A stretch of 64,000 nucleotides of DNA from Oceanimonas doudoroffii. GTDB lineage: Bacteria; Pseudomonadota; Gammaproteobacteria; Enterobacterales; Aeromonadaceae. The stretch lies in the NCBI RefSeq assembly GCF_002242685.1, contig NZ_NBIM01000001.1, forward strand, positions 558,001 to 622,000, written 5' to 3'. A program made the position numbers and the translations under genes. Shown in pieces: positions 8,268 through 16,725 of this stretch; the first letter of the stretch is position 1, and every line of letters begins with the position of its first letter. Below the pieces are notes generated by a model that was given only the letters and a program-made list of their open reading frames with translations, searched no databases and was not told where the DNA came from.

Positions 8268-9165
8268 AATCTTCGCCTTGGCTGTAAAGGTGCGCGGGCT
8301 GCTCGCGCATAAAGTCGATAAAGGCCTGCTCGGCCCGGGACAGTTGCCGCTCGGCGGGCCAGGCCAGACACAGGTCGAGAAAATAGGGCGTTTCAAAGGA
8401 GATGGGCACCAGATCATCGTCGTTTTCCACCGCCATGCGCAAAAACGAGGTCACCGCAAAGCCCTGTCGCACCACCGCCTTGAGCAGGGGGATCAGGTTG
8501 CTCTCAAAGCCGATGCGTGGCCGAATATTGCGCTGTCGGGCCATGTCGTCAATGTATTCCCGGTGGTGAAAGCCGTGATGAAACAACGCCAGCTCCTCCT
8601 GCAAAAAATCATCGAGGGCAAGGCGTTGGCGCCGGGCAAAGGGGTGATCCTTCGCCACCACCGCCACCATTTCTTCCCGCAGCAGGGGCTGGCTGCACAG
8701 GCCGGCGGGCAGATCTGCCGTCAGCGCAATACCGAGCCCGAGCCGACCGGTCAGCAACTTTGCCTGCAGGCTCTGGGTGCCGGCTTCTTCAACCACAATG
8801 TTCAGCCCCGCATAGCGATGCTTAAAGGCCATTAGCAGTGGTGGAAAATAAAACGTGCCCAGCATGCTGGGAATGCCAATGGTCACTTCACCGGCGTTGA
8901 GATCATGCAGCGCCGTCATATCCTGCTCGGCCAGTGCCAGGGCGCCCAGAATACGCTCGGCATGCTCGTGCAGGCGCTCGCCTTCGGTGGTGAGGTGAAG
9001 CCGGCCCTGACGGCGTTCAAACAGGGTCAGTCCCAGCTGGTGCTCCAGCTTCTTGATGGTCATGGTGACCGCCGGCTGAGCCAGGTGCAGCTGCTCGGCG
9101 GCCCGCGTGATGTTGCCGGTGTGGGCCACGGCGGCAAACTGACGCAACCAGCGCGGATCAATCAT
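8260..9165 (-). CDS. LysR family transcriptional regulator
   Basis: A 301-residue LysR regulator: N-terminal winged helix (RWLRQFAAVAHTGNITRAAEQLHLAQPAVTMTIKKLE) and a substrate-binding domain beginning near residue 90 (GEVTIGIPSML). The start ATG at 9165 is the family start. It is divergent from an MFS transporter 93 bp away and probably controls it and itself through the AT-rich intergenic region. Its stop codon lies inside the Zur box of the next operon. Confidence 0.92.
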   Translation of the reverse strand: MIDPRWLRQFAAVAHTGNITRAAEQLHLAQPAVTMTIKKLEHQLGLTLFERRQGRLHLTTEGERLHEHAERILGALALAEQDMTALHDLNAGEVTIGIPSMLGTFYFPPLLMAFKHRYAGLNIVVEEAGTQSLQAKLLTGRLGLGIALTADLPAGLCSQPLLREEMVAVVAKDHPFARRQRLALDDFLQEELALFHHGFHHREYIDDMARQRNIRPRIGFESNLIPLLKAVVRQGFAVTSFLRMAVENDDDLVPISFETPYFLDLCLAWPAERQLSRAEQAFIDFMREQPAHLYSQGEDSL

Positions 9166-9169
9166 AACG

Positions 9170-9231
9170 TGACCTTATGAAATTAATAATTTTAATGTAT
9201 TTAACTTATTTTCTGCTTCGGCGTAAGGTCA
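9170..9231. promoter_or_regulatory. Inverted repeats between divergent lysR and MFS genes
   Basis: TGACCTTA at 9170-9177 is the exact inverted complement of TAAGGTCA at 9224-9231, and between them AAATTA-A-TAATTT (9180-9192) is a perfect palindrome with a LysR-type T...A spacing. The 93-bp gap must hold both promoters. Binding by the adjacent LysR protein is the likeliest use but is not proven. Confidence 0.45.
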
Positions 9232-9258
9232 ATACAGGAATTTTCCCGGAGCCCTGCC

Positions 9259-10455
9259 ATGACCGATCTGAATACCACCCTCTGGTGGCGCGCCACCCTG
9301 GCCCTGGGACTGGGCTCGGTGCTGGTGTTCGTCAACCTCTACGTGGCCCAGCCATTGCTGCCCTGGCTGGCGCGGGACTTTTCGCTGTCGGCGCTGGGGG
9401 CTGGCTGGGCACTGTCGGCGTCTACCCTGGGACTGGCGGCAGGCCTGTTGTTCTGGGCGCGCATCGCCGACCGCCTGGGTCGCCGTCGCGTGATGCTGGG
9501 TACCCTGCTAGTGGCCCTGTTGCTGGGGTTGAGCCTGGCCTGGGCGCCGGGATTTGTCAGCCTGGTGTTGTTGCGTGGATTGCAGGGATTTTTTCTGGCG
9601 GGCCTGCCGGCCACGGCGGTGGCCTACATGGGGGAAGAATTTACCCCCAGGGCGCTGGTGACCAGCATTGGCATTTACATTGCCGCCAACTCCCTCGGCG
9701 GCATTGCCGGGCGGGTGTTTGGCGGGCTGGTGGCCGAGCTGGCCGGGCACTGGCAGGCCAGCTTTTTGTTGCTGAGCGGCATCAGCCTGCTGTTGTGGGG
9801 ACTGTTGCCCCGGCTGTTGCCCCCGTCCCGTTGCTTTGTGCCGGCACCAAAGGGGCAGGGTAGTGCCGCCCTGCTGGCGCATGTGCGAAACCCCCTGCTG
9901 TGGCCGGTATATCTGGTGGGCGGGCTCAATTTTATGGTGTTCCTCAATCAGTACACCTATGTGGCCTTTCACTTGTCGGCACCGCCCATTGCCCTGGCGC
10001 CGGCGGCCCTGGGGTTGCTGTTTCTGACCTACCTGACCGGCACCCTGGCGTCCGGCGTAAGCGGTGTTCTGGTTCGCAGGTTTGGTTTGTGCAATACCCT
10101 GCTGGGGGCCATCGGCATCATGGCGCTGGGCAGCCTGGGCCTGCTCAGCGAACGGTTGCCGGTGATCATCGCTTCGCTGCTGATAGACAGCTTTGCCTTT
10201 TTCCTGTCTCATGCCTGTGCCAGCAGCTGGGTAGGGCGCAGCGTGACTCAGGACAGGGCGCTGGCATCCTCCCTTTATCTGGTGTTTTACTACGCCGGTG
10301 CCAGCCTGGGCGGTCTTTATCTCTATCCCTTTTGGCTGGCGGCGGGCTTGCCCGGCGTCACCCTTGGCCTGATTGCGGTCATGACGGTGACCGGCGCCCT
10401 GGCCTGGCGGCTGAGGGGCCATGAACGGCGAGAGATGGCCAGTACGCTTCAGTAG
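9259..10455 (+). CDS. MFS transporter (drug/solute efflux type)
   Basis: A 398-residue protein with about 12 membrane spans. The MFS motif A appears as ARIADRLGRRRVMLGTLL (about residues 68-85), and the N-terminus (NLYVAQPLLPWLARDFSLS) resembles the YnfM-type group of the DHA family. A likely role is export of a small toxic or metabolic compound sensed by the divergent LysR regulator. The ATG at 9259 follows a CCGGAG site. Confidence 0.88.
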   Translation: MTDLNTTLWWRATLALGLGSVLVFVNLYVAQPLLPWLARDFSLSALGAGWALSASTLGLAAGLLFWARIADRLGRRRVMLGTLLVALLLGLSLAWAPGFVSLVLLRGLQGFFLAGLPATAVAYMGEEFTPRALVTSIGIYIAANSLGGIAGRVFGGLVAELAGHWQASFLLLSGISLLLWGLLPRLLPPSRCFVPAPKGQGSAALLAHVRNPLLWPVYLVGGLNFMVFLNQYTYVAFHLSAPPIALAPAALGLLFLTYLTGTLASGVSGVLVRRFGLCNTLLGAIGIMALGSLGLLSERLPVIIASLLIDSFAFFLSHACASSWVGRSVTQDRALASSLYLVFYYAGASLGGLYLYPFWLAAGLPGVTLGLIAVMTVTGALAWRLRGHERREMASTLQ

Positions 10456-10560
10456 CCTGGAATGAGCCTTGGCGAATGTCAGCCTGCCGCAGGCTCCTTG
10501 GTGGCGGAATTCACATCGTTGATTGCCAACCGATTAGTTATGCCAACATACATATATGTC

Positions 10561-11115
10561 TCACCCTTTATGCGTCTGCCGCTGAAAATATCCACTCGGC
10601 ACGGGCACTACCAGCCCGTTGGTTATTTCATGGGCAATGGTGTCGGCCAGAGACCGGCGGTGAAACTTAACCTGCAACGGAGGCAGGGAAAGGGTGAGCT
10701 CATCGGGCAGGCCCTTTTGCTCAAAGGGCACCTGCGGGTAGGTTTCAAGCAGGGCGGTGAGGCTGGGCACCACGATTTCCCCGTGTTCCAGTCCGGTTGA
10801 GTGGCGTTTACCCGCTTTGGGGGCGGCCAGCTCCAGGCAGGGTACGGGGCCAAAGGGGCTGGCCAGCGGCCGGTGCAGGGCATAGGTGATAATGGGCCGA
10901 CCGCCGATCATGCCTTCCACCAGCACTTGGCCATGGGCCGATAACCCGTCTTTCAGACTGATATATTCGTCATTGCTGGCGGCGCGGTAGCAGAGGTGAT
11001 CCATGGGGCCCAGGGTTGCGGGCAGGCCATGGTCGGCCAGGCCGTTGGCCAGCTCGGCAAAGAAGGCGTCGGTATTGCCCAGCAGGGCATGGAGGGAAGG
11101 CATGGGGCTTACCAT
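10561..11115 (-). CDS. yecM: YecM family protein (VOC-fold, putative metal-dependent enzyme)
   Basis: A 184-residue cytoplasmic protein with the YecM-family pattern (GPMDHLCYRAASNDEY, IGGRPIITYALHRP, CLELAAPK, HGEIVVP). YecM has a vicinal-oxygen-chelate-like fold and is thought to bind metal; its reaction is unknown. The ATG at 11115 overlaps the stop of the upstream coiled-coil gene (ATGGTAA), suggesting coupled translation; an ATG four codons later is a possible alternative. Confidence 0.82.
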   Translation of the reverse strand: MVSPMPSLHALLGNTDAFFAELANGLADHGLPATLGPMDHLCYRAASNDEYISLKDGLSAHGQVLVEGMIGGRPIITYALHRPLASPFGPVPCLELAAPKAGKRHSTGLEHGEIVVPSLTALLETYPQVPFEQKGLPDELTLSLPPLQVKFHRRSLADTIAHEITNGLVVPVPSGYFQRQTHKG

Positions 11116-11867
11116 TTGCGTTTGGGCTCAAACAGCATGTCGAGCTCGGACTTTTCGTTTTCCTGCTCTTCCTTTTGCTGAACCGCCTGGAGTTGTTTGG
11201 TGTCGAGATCCCTCAGCCATTCCTGCAGGGTTTCTTCTACCTGCATCAGCTGTTCGTCCTTGTCGGGCAGATCCCGCAGTATCTTCTGACCCTTTTCCAG
11301 CATCTGCCGGGCGAGGGCGGTCTCGCGATTGCCGATGGCCATGCGAATGCGTTTGAGCAGGTTGGAGAGGTTAATCTTGAGTTGCAGCAGTTCCAGCCGG
11401 CGGTCTTCCAGCACAAAGGCCTGGGTGCCTACCTTGCCCCTGTTGTGCTCCAGCCTCACCACGTGGCGCAGGCGCTTGACCAGTTTGAGCATGTGCAGGG
11501 CCTGCTGATCCGAGTCGGGCTGCTTGAAAGAGCCCTGCACCGGCGGGTAATTCTCCTTTGCCTCGGTCAGCTGCTGGCGCACGCTGTTCAGGCGGGCCTG
11601 ATACTGGGCGTTGCCCGGGTCGGCCTCGGCCATGGCGCGCAGGCAATGGTGGATGCGCTGGTACAACAACAGAACCAGGGCCCGGCTGAAGGGCAGCTGG
11701 CCGGCATTGAGCAACAGCTCCTCGGTTTCACTGATAATCTGGCTGTTTCGCAGCAGCAGGCTGCGCTTTTCCGCCGTCTGCTTCTGGCGGTATTGCTGCA
11801 GTATGTTGTACACGATCACAAGAAACAGCAGGGCGCCTATGGTTATCAGTACCAGAGTCAGGATCAT
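11109..11867 (-). CDS. Membrane-anchored coiled-coil protein of unknown function
   Basis: A 252-residue protein with one N-terminal membrane span (ILTLVLITIGALLFLVIVYNIL) and then a mostly helical, charged body with several Glu/Gln/Lys-rich heptad stretches, ending LFEPKRKW. I recognise it only as a conserved gammaproteobacterial hypothetical sometimes named 'DNA repair ATPase'; no Walker motifs are visible, so that name is not supported. ATG 11867 is preferred over the TTG at 11873. It is transcribed with yecM. Confidence 0.7.
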   Translation of the reverse strand: MILTLVLITIGALLFLVIVYNILQQYRQKQTAEKRSLLLRNSQIISETEELLLNAGQLPFSRALVLLLYQRIHHCLRAMAEADPGNAQYQARLNSVRQQLTEAKENYPPVQGSFKQPDSDQQALHMLKLVKRLRHVVRLEHNRGKVGTQAFVLEDRRLELLQLKINLSNLLKRIRMAIGNRETALARQMLEKGQKILRDLPDKDEQLMQVEETLQEWLRDLDTKQLQAVQQKEEQENEKSELDMLFEPKRKW

Positions 11868-12036
11868 CGGCAAACGGCTCGCTTAAAATGAGTCAGCGTG
11901 AATGGAAATGTTACCCCACTGGTGAGGCTTTGGCTAACGCCGTCCGTTAATAAACGGAGTTGATTCAGTTCGTTAGCACCGCATTAATATTCCCGAACGA
12001 CACCAATGCAGAGGATCTTTTGCCAAGGTCTGATAG

Positions 12037-13044
<1,008 letters not shown>

Positions 13045-13074
13045 ACCCCTTCGGGGAGCTGTAAGCGGTCAGAA

Positions 13075-13156
13075 GTAGGTTGTGATGAGCGTAGCGAATC
13101 GCAACACGAAGGCGGCTGTGAAATGTTGGAATTCGCTGCGCTCATTGCCAACCTAC
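13075..13156. repeat. 82-bp interspersed inverted repeat, copy 1
   Basis: Begins GTAGGTTGTGATGAGCG and ends with the inverted complement (...CATTGCCAACCTAC), with arms of about 30 bp around a variable centre. Near-identical elements occur at 21358-21439, 22471-22546 and 25089-25120, always between housekeeping genes. It has no coding capacity and looks like a REP/MITE-type dispersed element. Confidence 0.85.
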
Positions 13157-13181
13157 AGCCCTCGGAGGCCGGAATGACAAC

Positions 13182-13218
13182 AAAAAGGCCTGCAGGCACG
13201 GTATTGTGCCTGCAGGCC
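13182..13218 (-). terminator. Strong intrinsic terminator of gloA
   Basis: A perfect 13-bp stem (GGCCTGCAGGCAC / GTGCCTGCAGGCC) with a 6-nt loop, followed on the reverse strand by TTTTTGTT. It is placed about 30 bp after the gloA stop and is a textbook rho-independent terminator. Confidence 0.92.
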
Positions 13219-13248
13219 CTTCGTTCGGTTTAAAGCTGACAGCTGGGG

Positions 13249-13656
13249 TTATTCCCCGAGCCCCTGGCCGGCGTCCTTTTTGGCGATCAGTTCGATCTTG
13301 TAGCCATCCGGGTCTTCCACAAAGGCAATCACGGTAGTGCCGCCCTTGACCGGGCCCGGCTCGCGGGTAACCTTGCCGCCGGCGGCGCGGATCTGCTCGC
13401 ACATGCCGACAATGTCTTCCGCCTCAATGGCGATATGACCGTAGGCGTTGCCCAGATCGTAGTGTTCGGTGCCCCAGTTGTAGGTCAGCTCCAGTACCGC
13501 TTCGTCTTTCTCGTCGCCGTAGCCGACAAAGGCCAGGGTGTATTCATATTCGGTGTTTTCGCTGGTGCGCAGCAGTTTCATGCCCATGATGTCGGTATAA
13601 AAGGCGATGGACTTGTCCAGGTTACCCACTCGCAGCATGGTGTGCAGAATACGCAT
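13249..13656 (-). CDS. gloA: Lactoylglutathione lyase (glyoxalase I)
   Basis: The 135-residue enzyme isomerises the methylglyoxal-glutathione hemithioacetal to S-lactoylglutathione. The four metal ligands of the E. coli enzyme are all present in place: His5 (MRILHTML), Glu56 (LELTYNWG), His74 (YGHIAIE) and Glu122 (YKIELI). ATG 13656 is chosen because GGGAG lies upstream and the protein then starts like known GloA; the frame stays open a little further. It lies next to nth but is probably separate, ending in its own strong terminator. Confidence 0.96.
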   Translation of the reverse strand: MRILHTMLRVGNLDKSIAFYTDIMGMKLLRTSENTEYEYTLAFVGYGDEKDEAVLELTYNWGTEHYDLGNAYGHIAIEAEDIVGMCEQIRAAGGKVTREPGPVKGGTTVIAFVEDPDGYKIELIAKKDAGQGLGE

Positions 13657-13710
13657 GATCATTGCTCCCGTTATTGTTCGGTTAATGTAAAAGGGCACGC
13701 CGGGGCGCGC

Positions 13711-14355
13711 TTATTCTCCCGCCGGGTATTGCTTGTCCTTGAATTCGCACAAATCCTCGATCACGCAGGCACCACAGCGGGGCTTGCGTGCGGTGCAGAC
13801 ATAACGGCCGTGCAGAATAAACCAGTGGTGCACGTCGAGTTTGAACTCGGCGGGCACCCATCTCAGCAGTTTTTGCTCCACTTCGTCCACGTTCTTGCCG
13901 GGGGCAAAGCGGGTGCGGTTGGCCAGCCGGAAAATATGGGTGTCCACGGCAATGGTGGGCCAGCCAAAGGCGGTGTTGAGCACCACGTTGGCGGTTTTGC
14001 GGCCCACGCCGGGCAGGGCTTCCAGGGCTTCGCGATTTTCCGGCACCTCGCCGCCGTGCTTGTCCAGCAGTATGGCACAGGTCTTGATGACGTTTTCGGC
14101 CTTGGAATTGAACAGGCCGATGGTCTTGATATGCGCCTTCACCCCGTCCACGCCCAGGGCCAGCATGGCCGCCGGGGTGGGGCCGGCGGCAAACAGCCCA
14201 ATGGTGGCCTTGTTTACGCTCACATCGGTGGCTTGGGCCGAGAGCAGCACCGCAATCAGCAGTTCAAAGGGGTTGTTAAAGTTGAGCTCGGTGGTCGGGT
14301 GCGGGTTTTCCGCCCGCAGCCGCTCCAGAATTTGCCGGCGTTTTTCCATGTTCAT
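13711..14355 (-). CDS. nth: Endonuclease III (DNA glycosylase/AP lyase)
   Basis: The 214-residue base-excision repair enzyme removes oxidised pyrimidines. It has the HhH motif [13 protein letters not shown] with the catalytic Lys, [11 protein letters not shown] with the catalytic Asp, and the C-terminal [4Fe-4S] cluster ligands spaced C-x6-C-x2-C-x5-C ([17 protein letters not shown]). Its ATG overlaps the rsxE stop (ATGA), so it is the last gene of the rsx operon, the same order as in E. coli. Confidence 0.97.
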   Translation of the reverse strand: MNMEKRRQILERLRAENPHPTTELNFNNPFELLIAVLLSAQATDVSVNKATIGLFAAGPTPAAMLALGVDGVKAHIKTIGLFNSKAENVIKTCAILLDKHGGEVPENREALEALPGVGRKTANVVLNTAFGWPTIAVDTHIFRLANRTRFAPGKNVDEVEQKLLRWVPAEFKLDVHHWFILHGRYVCTARKPRCGACVIEDLCEFKDKQYPAGE

Positions 14356-15047
14356 AGTGAGGTTACTCGTGCTCGGGTGACTTCGGCCTTGGGGGCGGGA
14401 GCGCGGCGGGCCGCCAGCCGGCCGTCGAGCCAGTTTTTGGCGGCGATCAGCAGGCCGAGGCCAATAAAGGCGCCCGGGGGCAGAATGGCCAGCAAAAAGC
14501 CGTTGTCCAGGTGCAGCACGTCCATACGCAAGCCTGCGGCCCAGTCGCCCAGCAGCAGCTCGGCGCCGTCAAACAGGGTGCCCATGCCCAGCAGTTCGCG
14601 CAGGCCGCCCAGCACCAGCAACACGGCGGTAAAGCCAAGGCCCATCATCAGGCCGTCCAGCGCCGCCAGGGGGGCACTGTTTTTTGAAGCAAAGGCTTCG
14701 GCCCGGCCGATGATCACGCAGTTGGTGACGATCAGCGGAATAAAGATACCCAGCGACTGATACAGGCCATAGGTAAAGGCGTTCATCAGCAACTGCACAC
14801 AGGTCACCAGGCTGGCAATAATCATCACATAGATGGGAATGCGCACCTCGCTCGGCACCCACTGGCGCACCAGTGACACGCTGAGGTTGGAGCCCACCAG
14901 TACCAGCAGGGTGGCAATGCCAAGCCCCAGGGCGTTGGTCAGGGTGTTGGTCACCGCCAGCACCGGGCATAACCCGAGGATTTGCACCAGTGCCGGGTTG
15001 TTGCCCCACAGGCCTTGGCGAATAATGTCTTTGTGTTGCTCGTTCAT
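14352..15047 (-). CDS. rsxE: RsxE/RnfE subunit of the ion-pumping electron transport complex
   Basis: A 231-residue inner-membrane protein with about six spans, homologous to NqrD. Conserved segments: [27 protein letters not shown] and [16 protein letters not shown], which house the inner-membrane iron-site cysteines in Rnf/Nqr complexes. With the other Rsx proteins it couples NADH/ferredoxin redox to ion transport, and in E. coli keeps SoxR reduced. It overlaps nth downstream and rsxG upstream by ATGA. Confidence 0.96.
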   Translation of the reverse strand: MNEQHKDIIRQGLWGNNPALVQILGLCPVLAVTNTLTNALGLGIATLLVLVGSNLSVSLVRQWVPSEVRIPIYVMIIASLVTCVQLLMNAFTYGLYQSLGIFIPLIVTNCVIIGRAEAFASKNSAPLAALDGLMMGLGFTAVLLVLGGLRELLGMGTLFDGAELLLGDWAAGLRMDVLHLDNGFLLAILPPGAFIGLGLLIAAKNWLDGRLAARRAPAPKAEVTRARVTSL

Positions 15048-15676
15048 ATCTGTTCTCCGCAGCGAGGCGCCTCGCTCAGCAGGCCGGGCTGTTCATTCAC
15101 CAGCAGCAGCACTCTGCGCACCGCGCCTACCACGGCCCGGGGGGTAATGGTGGCGCCGGTAAAGGCGTCGAACTGGCCGCCGTCGTTGCGCACCGCCCAG
15201 CGTGGGTCCTCGGCGCCGTTCAGCTGCTTGCCGTCAAAGTCGAGCAGCCAGTCTGACTTTTTCAGCTCGATTTTGTCGCCCAGACCCGGGGTTTCGTTGT
15301 GGTTGAGCACGCGCACACCGGAAAGGGTGCCGTCGGCGTTCACGCCCACCACCAGCTTGATTTCACCACTGTAACCGTCGGGGGCAATGGCCTCAATGGC
15401 ATGGCCCTGCACTTCGCCGTCCTTGACGGCGGTAAACGCCGGCAGAGGAGAGGCGCTGCCCAGGTATTGCGTGCTTTCCACCAGCACGCAATGTTCATAC
15501 AACGGCTCGTCGTGGGTATGTTCCGGCAGCAGCTCATTCAGCACCGCCAGCAGCTGGGCCTGCTCCTGCTCGATAATGGTGTTGCGGGTCAGGCTGTTGG
15601 TCACCGCCACCAGGGCGGTACACACCAGGGCGAAGGCGGCCAGCACCAGGCCGTTTTTGCGCATCGTCTCCAGCAT
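15044..15676 (-). CDS. rsxG: RsxG/RnfG subunit with covalent FMN
   Basis: A 210-residue protein with one N-terminal membrane anchor and a periplasmic FMN domain. The flavinylation site is visible as [10 protein letters not shown] (about residues 170-180), where the Thr of TGAT carries FMN. The motif GLGDKIE before it is typical. The start overlaps the rsxD stop by one base (TGATG); an internal ATG four codons later (MRKNG) resembles E. coli more and could be the true start. Confidence 0.95.
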   Translation of the reverse strand: MLETMRKNGLVLAAFALVCTALVAVTNSLTRNTIIEQEQAQLLAVLNELLPEHTHDEPLYEHCVLVESTQYLGSASPLPAFTAVKDGEVQGHAIEAIAPDGYSGEIKLVVGVNADGTLSGVRVLNHNETPGLGDKIELKKSDWLLDFDGKQLNGAEDPRWAVRNDGGQFDAFTGATITPRAVVGAVRRVLLLVNEQPGLLSEAPRCGEQI

Positions 15677-16725
15677 CAGCGGCGGACTCCGTAGGTGGCG
15701 GGTTTGGTCAGGCTGTCGATCATCGGCACCGTCAGGTTGGCCAGCAGCACCGCAAAGGCGATGGCGTCGGGATAGCCGCCAAAGGTGCGAATGAGGTACA
15801 CCAGCAGGCCAATCAAGGCGCCGTAAACCAACCGGCCCTTGAAGGTGGTGGACGCCGACACCGGATCGGTGGCGATAAAGAAGGCCCCCAGCATGGTGGC
15901 GCCGGAAAACAGCTGCATCAGCGGGCCGGCGGTGGTGTCGGGCGAGATCATAAAGCCCAGCAGGCTGAGCACCGCCAGGGTTCCCAGCATGGCCACCGGA
16001 ATGGGCCAGCTGATGAGCCGCAGGCGCAGCAGGGCCAGGCCGCCGGCCAGGTAGGCCAGGTTAACCCATTGCCAGCCGATGCCGGCCAGGCCGCCAAAAA
16101 TGGGCTGCTGCAGCATCTCGCCGGCGGTATGCCCCTGGGTAAAGCCGGTTTTCAGGGTGTCGAGGGGGGTGGCCATGGTGGTGCCATCTGCCAGCTCCCG
16201 CAGTTGATGGGGGCTGAAGCCATCCAGGGTAAAGCCGGTAAAAATGGCCGACAGGCTGTCGGCCAGCCCCGGCGGATATTGCTGCAGCTCCAGCGGCGGT
16301 AGCCAGCTGGTCATGGGCAACGGAAACGACACCAGCAACAGCACATAGGCCACCATGGCCGGGTTGAACAGGTTCTGGCCCAGACCACCATAAAGCTGCT
16401 TGGCCACGATAATGCCAAAGGCGGTGCCGATCACCACCAGCCACCAGGGGGCCAGCGGCGGAATGGCAATGCCGATAAGCAGGGCGGTAAGCAGGGCCGA
16501 GTTGTCGCGTAAAATGCCCAGGGGACGCTGACGCAGCTTGAGCACCAGGCCCTCGGCGGCGTAGGCGGTGAGCACGGCCAGGGCAATCTGCACCAGGCTG
16601 CCCCAGCCAAAAAACCACCACTGCACGGCAATGCCCGGCAGCAGGCAGTAGCAAACCCGGCGCATCAGCGCATTGGTGCTGAGGGGGGCGTGATCATGGG
16701 GTGAACTGCTGATGTGAAAACCCAT
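15676..16725 (-). CDS. rsxD: RsxD/RnfD membrane subunit
   Basis: A 349-residue polytopic protein homologous to NqrB. The N-terminus SSPHDHAPLSTNALMRRVCYCLLPGIA and the FMN-attachment region TTMATPLDTLK (around residue 190) are recognisable, as is FIATDPVSASTTFKGRLVYG. It lies between rsxC and rsxG with one-base overlaps on each side, so it is translated within the polycistronic message. Confidence 0.96.
   Translation of the reverse strand: MGFHISSSPHDHAPLSTNALMRRVCYCLLPGIAVQWWFFGWGSLVQIALAVLTAYAAEGLVLKLRQRPLGILRDNSALLTALLIGIAIPPLAPWWLVVIGTAFGIIVAKQLYGGLGQNLFNPAMVAYVLLLVSFPLPMTSWLPPLELQQYPPGLADSLSAIFTGFTLDGFSPHQLRELADGTTMATPLDTLKTGFTQGHTAGEMLQQPIFGGLAGIGWQWVNLAYLAGGLALLRLRLISWPIPVAMLGTLAVLSLLGFMISPDTTAGPLMQLFSGATMLGAFFIATDPVSASTTFKGRLVYGALIGLLVYLIRTFGGYPDAIAFAVLLANLTVPMIDSLTKPATYGVRR

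Noticed and set aside
13435..14760. 441-codon plus-strand frame
   Set aside because: Runs antisense through gloA, nth and rsxE, all well supported.
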